From Cephalopachus bancanus (lineage: Eukaryota > Chordata > Mammalia > Primates > Tarsiidae): 64,000 nucleotides of DNA. The notes under the pieces are model-generated. The model was not told the origin of the DNA. It saw only the letters and a program-made list of their open reading frames with translations, and ran no database searches. Positions within the stretch are counted from its first letter, which is position 1. Each line of letters starts with the position of its first letter. Below are positions 36,116-44,781 of the stretch, piece by piece. The position numbers were made by a program, and so were the translations under genes. The stretch covers positions 1,860,001 through 1,924,000 of the forward strand of contig JAPVLO010000097.1 in the NCBI GenBank assembly GCA_027257055.1, given 5' to 3'.

Positions 36116-37135
36116 ATGGGCACTACTTCCTCTCACCTGCTTTTTCAGGCTCTTAAAACTCTCCTAAGAACAAAAGGACTAAAATTAAGGGATAAAACCT
36201 TGACTGATTTTATCACACAGGTAGACGAGATTGCACCGTGGTTTGCCGTTTCGGGGAATCTCACAGTGGGTAGTTGGGACAAAGTGGGGCAGGATATTGA
36301 CCACGCCCGAGAGCTAGGAGAGGTGGCAGGCGGGGTCCAGCCCCTTTGGAGACTGGTTCGTGCCTGTTTGGAAGATCAAAAGTGCGTGCAAACAGTCGAG
36401 CAAGGCCAAGCAGCGCTTGACCAAATAAAAGAGGAACGATCAACTTCCTCAAGAGGGAACAGCGAGGCAGCCTCTGACTCAGAACTGGAGTCAGATGAGG
36501 AACTTAGAGATCTCGTGACTCGAGTTGAAAAGTTAGAACTCAGTCGGGGCCGTGCCCGAGATAAGGGCGGATCCTCTGTCCCTGGGTCGGTAGGAGTTCC
36601 TCCCCCGTATAATCCTTCTGCGCCTCCCGGAAAAGGAGGCGCTTCTTTCAACAATGAAGTGTGGAGGGAGGTCCACGCCAGCGGCACATGGCAAACTTTT
36701 CCGGTGTTCGTGGACAATGCAGGGAACCGGTACCATGAACCATTAGATCTCAAAACAGTGAAAAACCTCGCGGAGGCCGTACGAATGTACGGGCTCACTG
36801 CTGCCTTCACGACAGCAATGGTGGAGGCACTAGACCGGTTCGCCATGACCCCCGGAGACTGGCAGAGATTAGTGAAGGCTTGCATGAATCCGGGACAATA
36901 TTTAGATTGGAAGGCCTATTATATAGAATTGGCTAATGAGCAGGCAGCAAGAAACCGGGTGGCGGGTAACGGGGCTTGGGACGTTGATATGCTGTTGGGG
37001 CAGGGCCATTTTGCTTGGCGCATATGTGGCAGATGGACATTCCCCCACGGTAATACAATTCCAGTCCGGCTCTCCTCAGCAGGTAGAGCTTCAAATTGTT
37101 TTGGCCGTATTTCAACGTTTTTCTCGATCGTTTAA
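36116..37135 (+). CDS. gag: Truncated Gag: matrix, late-domain linker, N-terminal capsid
   Basis: Open for 339 codons from the ATG that follows the leader repeats. Residue 2 is Gly (MGTTSS), the position for N-terminal myristoylation that sends retroviral Gag to membranes. Residues 1-100 look like a betaretroviral matrix domain (PWF at 41-43, GSWDKVG at 52-58). An acidic Ser/Glu linker (110-130) is followed by PPPY (162-165) and PSAP (167-170), which are motifs that recruit NEDD4-type ligases and TSG101 for budding. Capsid begins about residue 196 (PVFVDNAG) with EPLDLKTVKNLAEAV and ALDRFAMTPGDWQRLVKACM. Capsid similarity stops near residue 296 (about 37004), where a deletion joins it out of frame to pol, so residues 297-339 are not Gag. 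The major homology region, capsid C-terminus and nucleocapsid are absent. No assembly-competent protein is expected. Confidence 0.88.
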   Translation: MGTTSSHLLFQALKTLLRTKGLKLRDKTLTDFITQVDEIAPWFAVSGNLTVGSWDKVGQDIDHARELGEVAGGVQPLWRLVRACLEDQKCVQTVEQGQAALDQIKEERSTSSRGNSEAASDSELESDEELRDLVTRVEKLELSRGRARDKGGSSVPGSVGVPPPYNPSAPPGKGGASFNNEVWREVHASGTWQTFPVFVDNAGNRYHEPLDLKTVKNLAEAVRMYGLTAAFTTAMVEALDRFAMTPGDWQRLVKACMNPGQYLDWKAYYIELANEQAARNRVAGNGAWDVDMLLGQGHFAWRICGRWTFPHGNTIPVRLSSAGRASNCFGRISTFFSIV

Positions 37136-37373
37136 CTTGTTGTCAGATTCCCAATACGTAATCAATTTAGTTAAATCTCTTGAAGTGGCAGGCCGAATAT
37201 CCCCCGCTAGCCCTATACATACATTTGCCTCCAAAATTCAACAGCTGATATGGCAACGTTCAGAGCCATTCTTTGTTCAGCATATCCGTGCGCACACTGG
37301 CCTACCAGGACCCCTCAGTGAGGGTAATGCCCAGGCTGACAACCTTACGCGACTTCAACAGGCTTCCTTGTAA
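37005..37373 (+). pseudogene. pol remnant: C-terminal part of RNase H
   Basis: In a different frame from gag, this reads as the later part of a retroviral RNase H, the domain that digests RNA in the RNA-DNA hybrid during reverse transcription. SDSQYV (near 37142-37159) holds a catalytic Asp, FFVQHIRAHTGLPGPLSEGN gives the conserved His segment, and QADNLTR carries the last Asp. The first catalytic Asp, and all of protease and reverse transcriptase, were lost in the deletion that ends near 37005. It closes with TAA at 37371, and integrase continues in another frame, so a frameshift lies near 37365-37373. Confidence 0.85.
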
Positions 37374-38266
37374 CCCCTGCCCAAAAGGCACAAGATTTTC
37401 ATGCCCAGTTTCATGTTAACTCAAAAACACTATAGACCCGTTTCCAAATACCATGTCATGTGGCCAGAGATATTGTAAAATCTTGCGAATCATGTGTTAC
37501 TTTCCACCACCCCCCTTCATGGGGGGTGAATCCAAAAGGCCTTCTCCCCTCACGGGTTTGGCAAATGGACGTCACTCATGTGGCAGAGTTCGGTAACCTC
37601 AAGTATGTCCATGTTTCCATAGATATCTGTTCCGGAATTTTGTTTGCCTCGGCCATGGCTGGAGAAAAGGCACATCATGTTATCTCCCATTGCTTGGAGG
37701 CGTGGGCCGCCTGGGGCATGCCTCAGCAAATCAAAACAGATAATGGCCCCGCCTACACCTCCCGAACATTTCAACGGTTCTGTGCACAAATGAACGTGGA
37801 CCTGCGCCATGGGCTCCCTTATAATCCCCAAGGTCAAGGGATAGTCGAGAGGGCTCATCGCACACTAAAAGAACTACTTCAAAAACAAAAAGGGGGAATA
37901 GGCATGGGTTACAAACCTAAACAAAGACTGTCATTAGCATTATTAACTTTAAATTTTCTTCAGCTGGACAACGAGAACAATTCTGCTGCGGACCGCCATC
38001 TAGGCGCAGTACCACATAAAAGGGGCTATGTTAAATGGAAAGATGTTATCACGGGACAATGGAGAGGTCCCGACCCAGTATTAACGTGGGCGAGAGGATC
38101 TGTGTGTGTTTTTCCACAGGACAGCCCAGACCCGGTGTGGGTACCTGAGCGACTAACACGCACTACAAAGACCCCCCAGGAACGAACCCCGATTGCTGAT
38201 GATGAGTCCGACGACGTGGCTTCTCCTGGGAACGCTGATGCTGAACCTCCCCATAAGTCGTGCTGA
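37374..38266 (+). pseudogene. pol remnant: integrase, nearly complete, one stop codon
   Basis: Integrase cuts viral DNA ends and joins them to host DNA. The N-terminal zinc-binding pattern is present as HAQFH (37400-37414), then CESC about 75 bp further on. A TAG at 37433-37435 interrupts this domain. The rest is open to TGA at 38264. The catalytic core has Asp at 37568-37570 (WQMDVTH), Asp at 37739-37741 (KTDNGPAY) and Glu at 37847-37849 (IVERAH), exactly 35 residues after the second Asp. The C-terminal domain has WRGPDPV and VWVPERLTR, as in class II retroviruses. The end overlaps a possible env start at 38238. It cannot be expressed as a normal Gag-Pol product because of the upstream deletion and stops. 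Confidence 0.9.
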
Positions 38267-39062
38267 GCAACAATGGGGAATTTTAACAGTATTTCCTAGA
38301 CACTTATTCGGCACGTACTTTCCCCAGATTTTTAACTGGCACCAGCCCTGATTTCTATTACACTCTTGCTGGGGCCCTAATGCTCTCTCTCTTTTTAGAC
38401 AGAGGAGAGACTTCGGCATTACAGCCGCCATCATTGCAGCAATTGCAATGGAGGCCGCTGCAGCTGCTACAGCCGCTGTTGCCATGTGTACCACAGTACA
38501 GACCGCCACCACTTTAAACACCTTGTCTTCCACTGTTGCTGCCAAAGTAATATTAACAGTCACTTGTGTGGCGGCATTATGATCTTAAACCAAAGAGTTG
38601 ACGTGGTACAAAAACAAGTAGACATTCTCTGGCGCATGGTGCAAATAGGGTGTGAATGGCACACTATTGCTTTATGCGTAACCGGCATCCCATACCACAA
38701 TATGACCATTGCTGCTAACCTCTCTCGAAAGCTTTCCCTCCATCTTTTAGGTAATTGGTCCCAAGAGTTTTGACAACCTGACGGAGGCTCTACGTTGTGA
38801 AATCATCAGCGCCATCAGAGTAGATCCAGTAGTCGCTCAAACCTTGGCCTCCCGGATCGCCCAGGCGGCATACCACCTTAAAGAGTGGGCGGGAATGGGT
38901 TCAATGGACTTTTTGTTATTCTCTTGTTGTGTCCTGTGCCTCTATTGTCTCTGCCGTATGCATCAACGCAATGCATGTGACCATGCGCTACTAGCACAGG
39001 CCTTTGCTGCCACGGAGGTGGATCAATCCCCTCAGGTCCGGGTTGCCGCGTTAGGGGAATAA
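38238..39062 (+). pseudogene. env: env remnant: leader stub, SU tail and broken transmembrane subunit
   Basis: ATG at 38238, inside the end of integrase, opens 37 codons to TGA at 38349, in the same frame as what follows; calling this the env start is inference. Almost all of the surface subunit is missing. An RQRR furin-type cleavage site at 38397-38408 is followed by an Ala/Ile-rich fusion-peptide-like stretch (38409-38470). That frame stops at 38580. The heptad region (LNQRVDVVQKQVDIL) and the CEWHTIALCVTGIPYHN motif, like the betaretroviral TM cysteine region, lie in a second frame that ends at 38773. The C-terminal ectodomain, membrane span (FLLFSCCVLCLYCLC) and tail are back in the first frame to TAA at 39060. 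Two frameshifts (about 38550-38585 and 38765-38775), a stop and the SU deletion make it non-functional. Confidence 0.85.
38380..38398 (+). promoter_or_regulatory. Possible splice acceptor before TM
   Basis: ATGCTCTCTCTCTTTTTAG is a polypyrimidine tract ending in AG, immediately before the RQRR cleavage site. It is a strong acceptor by appearance. It may be chance, because the same bases encode the SU tail. Confidence 0.35.
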
Positions 39063-39291
39063 GAACAGGGCAGGATGTGAGAATAGTACTGCACACGGGG
39101 GCCCAGGAGGAGTTATCCCGTGGAGGGCATGTCCAGCTGCATATGGGTTGACACCGCCTCTCCCATCCCCAGAAAATCGGTGTCGGACAGGTGGGCAGCC
39201 GGTCTGGCGATTACACGCGTGAGATAGACTGTCTTACATGGTCCTTGTTATATGGGGGCTGTGACCACTACCCTCTCCTGCCAAAATAAAT
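39063..39291 (+). other. Provirus non-coding segment between env and polypurine tract
   Basis: About 230 bases after the env stop, GC-rich, with no frame of note. Its function is unknown; it may hold an RNA export element, but nothing in the sequence proves that. Confidence 0.6.
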
Positions 39292-39305
39292 AAAAAAGGG
39301 GGAGC
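39292..39305 (+). promoter_or_regulatory. Polypurine tract
   Basis: AAAAAAGGGGGAGC, immediately upstream of the 3' LTR, the standard primer site for plus-strand DNA synthesis. Confidence 0.9.
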
Positions 39306-39565
39306 TGTGGAGCGCCTCCGCCCTAACATGGCGCCCGAAGCAGCCAGACCACAAGACAAAACAAGCCCTAATAAGGCAACTAAAGGATGTCAGCATACAA
39401 TCCTCTCTTACGGGCCTATCGGTGCGTGCCACGTTACCTTAATTGATTGGCAGAGATACTAGATTTAAGGTCACGAATAGGAGAAAGAGAAAAAGAACGA
39501 TGTAGTAACCTGGGATTAAAGCAGCTTGCAGAAGAATCGTGTGAGAGTCGTTATTGAAAGCGACA
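39306..39565 (+). repeat. Provirus 3' LTR (260 bp)
   Basis: Begins TGTGGAGCGCC and ends GCGACA. It has the same length as the 5' LTR with no indels, and five transitions by my count (in TTACGGG, GCGTGCC, GCCACGTT, AAGCAGC and AAGCGACA), about 1.9 percent. Confidence 0.96.
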
Positions 39566-39571
39566 CTCTTT
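39566..39571. repeat. Provirus target-site duplication, right copy
   Basis: CTCTTT directly after the terminal CA of the 3' LTR. Confidence 0.92.
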
Positions 39572-40000
39572 CAGTTGACTTTGACATAATCCATCACTGT
39601 TTTCTTTTGATTTGTGTGTGTTTGTTTTTAGCACTTACTTCTTGGCATTACAAGATGATCCAGGCTCATCTTGTATATTTCCTTCCTTAACCTTAGAATC
39701 AGCTATTTCTCTGAGGCGTCCTGGTTCCTTTTAATTGGAGAATGATATTAGAAACCAAGATCTTAGTGGTAGGTGTGCTTATCACAACTGGGCTGTCACT
39801 GCCTGTAGGCCCTCTCAGTTGACAGAGCAAGAAGACATGCATGTTCATATGCACTTTACCTAGAAATATTTCTATATGTAGACATCTCCATTATTTTACA
39901 TGAAACATAAGTTTGTACTAACATAATTTTTCAAAATTGAGGACTATATGATGGTATTCAAAATCGTCATATTCTATATGCTCTTTCTGATACTCTTTGA
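39572..40000. mobile_element. Ancient L1M 3' region, right part
   Basis: CAGTTGACTTTGACATAA, GGCATTACAAGATGATCCAGG, CTCATCTTGTATATTTCCTTC, GGTTCCTTTTAATTGGAGAATG, and CCCTCTCAGTTGACAGAGCAAG continue the ancient L1M block of 34690-35499. The right boundary is uncertain. Confidence 0.72.
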
Positions 40001-40311
40001 TAAATCTATTTTATATATTATTGCATTGGTCTCTAATTGTGCTAAAAACAAAAATAAAACTATTTTTACCAGATCTATTGCTACTATCATTTTAAGTAAA
40101 CTATTCAGTTATTATATATTAGGAGTCAGAGTTTGAGGAAATAAACTCCAAATAGTTATAGTATGAGACCTCTGAGGTCTCTTCCTCTAGGAGTGACACG
40201 TTGTTGGAAAACCAGTTTCTACTCTTCCAGTTCCTAGGATACCAATGTTTTATTTTAGAAATTAGATTTTTTTCTCTTAATTTTACAGAGTTCTTAAAGA
40301 TATGTGACTTT
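40001..40311. other. Unique non-coding sequence
   Basis: About 310 bases, AT-rich, nothing recognised. Confidence 0.4.
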
Positions 40312-40475
40312 CAAACCTGACTGCATACTAAATCACCTGGGAAAATTTTTTTTAAAGTACTCATGTGACCCATCTACCCCAAACCAAATTCAGTTTGTGT
40401 AGAATGTGACCTTAGAATTGCTTTTGAAAAACTCCCTGGGTGATTATATTATAGAGCCAGAGTTGGGAATAGCAT
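40312..40475 (+). mobile_element. MER5-like hAT-Charlie DNA transposon
   Basis: CCTGACTGCATACTAAATCACCTGGG at one end and CTCCCTGGGTGATTATATTATAGAGCCAGAGTTGGGAA at the other form the imperfect inverted pair of a short MER5-type element. It is non-autonomous and about 165 bp. Confidence 0.7.
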
Positions 40476-42309
40476 TGCTATATATTACCTCAACAACATT
40501 TTGGTCCTGTGATTCCATGCATCCCTGATTTTAATTAATATGACCTGCCTGTGCTTCATTATCAACAAGAAACAATACATGCAAAATAACCTCAGCTATA
40601 AAGGTTAACTGGTGCCAGAATAGCCAGATTAAAGAGGGTTTGCTTTGTTGGCTATAGACCCTTTTATCCTGGCACCATATAAATCCAATTTTAGACAACA
40701 GGTTTTGTAGCCATTTGAGGGGGTAAGATTGAACTAGGCCAATGTAAAACTGTTGTTCCAGAACTCACAGTTTAAGCCCACTGTGGGTGATTTGAAATGC
40801 TTCTCATATTGGTGAATTACATAGTCTTTGTTTATCTACTTTGAGATAGCAAGATTTAGCTCTTACAAAAACAGGAAAAGACAGTCTTTCCACCTTCTAA
40901 GTAGGTTTGTACCAGAAGCAAAAGAGCAGTGTGGGTTGTTCTTGAAGGTCCTCAGGGAAAATTTTAGAGCACTTTAATAATATATTCAGGAACTGCGTGA
41001 GGCCTAAGGTTAGGAAACATTGTAATCTAATGACTAAAAGTATTAACCTAAAAGCCTACTTGGATTCTAGTTCTGAGACTCTGTAAAGGCCTTTTTGATA
41101 CCAGCAAAGTCATAACACTTTTGTGTGCTTTGATTTCTCTATCCATAAAACAATTACAATTTCTTCTTCATTAGAATACTGAATGAATACATGAGGCAAA
41201 CGTCATCCAAAAGACCACCAGGATGGCTAAACAGTAGAAAAGAGAGTTTTTTTTGACCATATTAGTTTGAAAGCCAGGAAGAAAAAGTCTTCAGTGTAGA
41301 GATTGAAGGTTCTCTTCAAGAGAGGGAAGACAGGTTGGGTTTTAGGCAGTAGGTTTGGGGGAAAGCTGTACATATTTTAGAGAGGAGTTGATCACATGCG
41401 GATTGAGTAAACATGTATGTAACGTATATCCTATGTTCACCTTGGGGCAGAGTTTTAGCATTAAAAAGAAGTGAAATCTGGCCTTTTATGTCAAAAGGTG
41501 AGCCACAGAATACAGCCCAGCCATTATAAGCTGGCTGAAACTGGTCTAAGGTCTGCAATAGCTTATCAGAAAATGTTTGTCAGACTACTCTGTCCAGAGT
41601 TGCAGCTGATAGCTCCTATTTTTAGGGAGTTTAGTGGTAGGAGTTTAAAAATTTGCCATGCCAACCAGGCTCTAGATCCTCAAGCCATAACGTTGTTTCC
41701 TTAATTTTTAGGTCTGTCTTAGTTGATAAAGTGGCATCTATTTTGGTGTCTAAGATTACACAATTTATAAGAAAACACTTGAGACACTACAATGTACCAC
41801 AGCTCCAAGTTATTACTCTTCTATTTAAACCAAATATCTTTTGTATTTTAAGCAAATTTTCTCCTAGACAGTAATCTGGAGAAATTGTTTGCCACAGCTT
41901 ATTTGTAATAAGTTCTTTCCCAATGTTTTGGCCCAGTGTTTTTCTTTCTAATAATAGCCACCTTTTGTCTGTGTAGTCTTATCATATAACTCTCTTCCTG
42001 CACTTTAACTCAAGTTGTAAACCCCCAAGTGAACCCAGAGTATTCACAAAGGGCAAACAAAGCTCACTATGGGTGATTTACACATGTTAAAAGAATGACT
42101 TAATCTTAGTTTTATAAGCTCTTTTGCTCTCCTAGCTCTGAATTTCTGTGATTCTAACGGTGCATGTGAAAATTCTAAATGGGTTTAGTTTTCCCATTAT
42201 TAAGATCTCTGACCTAATCACACACTAAATAAAGGTAAGTTAGAAAAAATTGCATCCCATTAAGAATATTTATTTGAGTTTTTGACAATGAGTCACTGTA
42301 CTTACCCTA
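40476..42309. other. Unique non-coding sequence
   Basis: About 1.8 kb. Short open frames (41316-41874, both strands) have no recognisable product. GCTGGCTGAAACTGG near 41529 and similar words suggest an old decayed repeat that I cannot name. Confidence 0.35.
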
Positions 42310-42393
42310 CATCTGTGATTGCATTTTCAGTTACTCAAGGTCAACTGTGGTCTGAAAATATTAAATAGATAATTCCAGAAATGAACAGTTTAT

Positions 42394-42406
42394 AAGATTT
42401 AAATTG
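42394..42406. repeat. LINE-1 target-site duplication, left copy
   Basis: AAGATTTAAATTG, identical to 48817-48829, flanking the full-length L1. Confidence 0.95.
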
Positions 42407-43834
42407 GTCGGAAGTGGCAAGATGGCGATGGGGCAACCGGGTCTGTGAAACCCTCTGCAAAGGAGAGCTGCAGTGGGCCTCTGACTCTCACCCGGGGGGC
42501 TACGGACTCCAACATCTCAGCCTGCTCTTCATACGGTGATCAGCCATTGCCACTGGACAGTCACTGCAGCGCAAATGCCGCTGCCACCGCCGCCAGACCC
42601 CCCCCGTGTCCCCCCACCGCAGCACATCACACCACCCAGGCCGGAGGCGATCCGCTTCAGTCCTTCAGGCCCCTCCAGGAAAGATCTGCTGGGATCGCTG
42701 CCACCTCTCTCACGACTGGGACGTCCTGCCTGTCATGGGTCTCTGGCTGTCTGCCCTGAGGCAGGCAGCCATCTTCAGCCTTTGCCGTTCCTGTCTGCCC
42801 CGCCCCCTCTGGAGTGAGCAGTTGAGATAGCACCACCTGCTGGCGATTCAAGGTAACAACACGGAAATGGGAGAAACAAGTTTGATAAAGACATAGGCCA
42901 GAGTGGTGAACGGAGAGTGATCTGAACTGTCCTTCACAGTAGACCGGGGGCAACTGACCCTAACTGCAAATTAATTTACCAGCTTGAAAAGAAAACTAGA
43001 AATCAGAGCTGAAAGGACATTGGACTTAAACGAAATGTCTCAGAGTGTGCTTCATTGATTCTGTTAGTTTAATGACTTAATTCTATTCCTACTGTATTTT
43101 TCCCTTTTTTTCTCTTTTTTTCCTCTTCCTTTACTTCTCTCTGTAAACAATATCTTTGTATAGAGGAAAAGCACACTGATAAGGTGGTTGGTTAGCTTGT
43201 ATGCTAGCATCACTATGTTTTATTTTTTATTTTTTTGTATGAGAGTTGGTTCATCTGTAGCTGTAGTCTATTGTTTTTATCTGTTTCAGTATAGGCCTCT
43301 CTCTATTTGTTGGCACACTCGTTTGTTTCCCCCATTACTGCTCTTTCTCTCCACTCCCCTCTTCAACCCACTGTCTGCTCCATTCTCTCCCCTCTGCTAA
43401 CCACATTTTATTTCAGAGAGTAAACCTACAGCCCCACTGCATGGACAGACTCCAAGGCAGTGGGAAGTGGGTTCCAGATTATCCACATACCTGTCAGCGA
43501 ATACCAGGATCTGCAGATAGATTTTGAATCACAGCTCCCCCCTTAAGTAAATCTCAAAATTGCAAAAAGGACCACCCCCAACCTACAGTGCAACTCCAGA
43601 ATTGAACAAAGGAAGAGGGCATACATAAAGAATAGGAGATTGAACAAACAGAAGTAAAACCAATCCCTTTACCCCTGAATAACAAAATTAAGGAAGACAG
43701 TGACGTGGAGGGAAGGAAAAAGAAGGGAGGGGGAAAAAAACCGCACAAATGAAGAAAAACCAAAAGAAGAATATAGGCCTCACACAGACCCCTGGGAGAT
43801 CAGACACTGAGAAACAGATTCTGGAACACAAACA
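42407..43834 (+). promoter_or_regulatory. LINE-1 5' UTR / internal promoter
   Basis: Starts GTCGGAAGTGGCAAGATGGCG. AAGATGGCG at about +13 resembles the YY1 site near +13 of the human L1 promoter, although the rest is not similar to human. The first 430 bp are GC-rich with many CpGs, and the remainder is T-rich then A-rich. The open frames at 42445-42830 in several frames come from the GC-rich composition and have no recognised domains. Confidence 0.75.
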
Positions 43835-44662
43835 ATGAAGAGCCCCCAGAATGACTGGTTACATGTAACAAACCCAGACATCAAGACATTAATGGAGAGA
43901 ATTAAAAAAATTGAGGAGAGACAAGAGGAAAATAGGAAGGAGCTGATGTCAAAAATGACAGCAGTAAAGAATACTGTGATGGAAATGAACAACAGACTAA
44001 TAAGCATGGAAAGCAGAATCAGCCAAGCAGAAGAAAGAATCTCAGAGCTCGAAGACCAAAACACAGAACTAACCCAAACTGTCAAAAGCATAGAAAAGAA
44101 GCTCAAAAGGACAGAACAAAACCTGCAAGAGATGAATGATCACTTCAAGAGACCAAACCTAAGAGTAATTGGGCTTCCTGAGGCAGAGAGAGAAACAGAA
44201 GCCACACTGGAACAAACATTTCATGAAATCATTCAAGAAAACTTCCCTCATCTCATCAAGGATGAAAAAATCCAAACACAAGAGATTCAGAGAACCCCTG
44301 CAAGACAACAAATGAGAAAACCAACTCCCAGACACATAATAATTCACCTAAACAAAGTAGCTATAAAAGAAAAAATCCTAAAGGCAGTAAGAGAAAAAGG
44401 CCAGACTACCTACCAGGGAAAACCAATTAGAATAGCAGCAGATTTATCCACAGAAACCCTTCAGGCTAGGAGAGCCTGGAGCCCTATCTTCAAAGTTCTA
44501 AAAGATAAACAATTTCAACCAAGAATAACCTACCCAGCCAAACTAAGCTTCATTAGTGAGGGAGAATTGAAATCTTTTCCAGATATCCAATCCCTAAGAA
44601 CCTATGCTGCCACCAGACCACCTCTACAAGAAACACTTAAGAAAGTACTGAACACAGAATAA
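43835..44662 (+). CDS. LINE-1 ORF1 protein, open reading frame intact
   Basis: A 275-codon frame encoding L1 ORF1p, the trimeric RNA-binding chaperone that coats L1 RNA in the cytoplasm. Residues about 15-100 form a coiled coil with heptad spacing (IKKIEERQEENRKELMSKM onward). An RRM-like domain starts near 105 (KRPNLRVIGLPE) and the C-terminal domain follows (RHIIIHLNKV, RIAADLSTETLQARRAW, ITYPAKLSFISEG). Human ORF1p is 338 residues; the difference lies in a shorter N-terminal part of the coiled coil. No frameshift or stop occurs. The start ATG is the first in frame and follows the A-rich end of the 5' UTR. Confidence 0.93.
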   Translation: MKSPQNDWLHVTNPDIKTLMERIKKIEERQEENRKELMSKMTAVKNTVMEMNNRLISMESRISQAEERISELEDQNTELTQTVKSIEKKLKRTEQNLQEMNDHFKRPNLRVIGLPEAERETEATLEQTFHEIIQENFPHLIKDEKIQTQEIQRTPARQQMRKPTPRHIIIHLNKVAIKEKILKAVREKGQTTYQGKPIRIAADLSTETLQARRAWSPIFKVLKDKQFQPRITYPAKLSFISEGELKSFPDIQSLRTYAATRPPLQETLKKVLNTE

Positions 44663-44781
44663 AAAAAAGAACAACAACATTCTTCACAAGAGTACAGGCA
44701 AAAGATTAAAAACACACATGAACCAACTCCAAAACCCAAAGAAAGACAACAAACAAACAGGAACAACTTTGTAAGAACCTT

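Larger units (their letters stand above)
35500..39565 (+). mobile_element. Defective betaretrovirus-like endogenous provirus, 4.07 kb
   Basis: Complete provirus ends: 260-bp LTRs at 35500-35759 and 39306-39565, both TG...CA, a primer-binding site, a polypurine tract, and a 6-bp target duplication CTCTTT at 35494-35499 and 39566-39571. The internal order is leader, gag, remnant pol, remnant env. Matrix, capsid, RNase H, integrase and TM all look class II (betaretrovirus/HERV-K-like); the TM lacks a gammaretroviral-type immunosuppressive block. Large deletions remove the capsid C-terminus, nucleocapsid, protease, reverse transcriptase and most of surface envelope. The 6-bp duplication and intact LTR ends show that it integrated by integrase. 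Confidence 0.96.

Noticed and set aside
35924..36136. Antisense 70-codon repeat protein over the leader array
   Set aside because: The 28-bp period is not a multiple of three, so the apparent protein repeats change frame with each unit. The repeat is better explained at RNA or DNA level.
36376..36885. 169-codon frame antisense to gag
   Set aside because: It is a shadow of the GC-rich gag frame. Antisense retroviral genes exist in deltaretroviruses, but nothing here supports one.
37550..37858. Antisense frame in integrase
   Set aside because: Shadow of the integrase coding frame, with no promoter or family similarity.
42445..42953. Four overlapping open frames in the GC-rich L1 5' UTR
   Set aside because: They occur in several frames on both strands, as expected where stop codons are rare in GC-rich DNA. 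None resembles the ORF0 of human L1.
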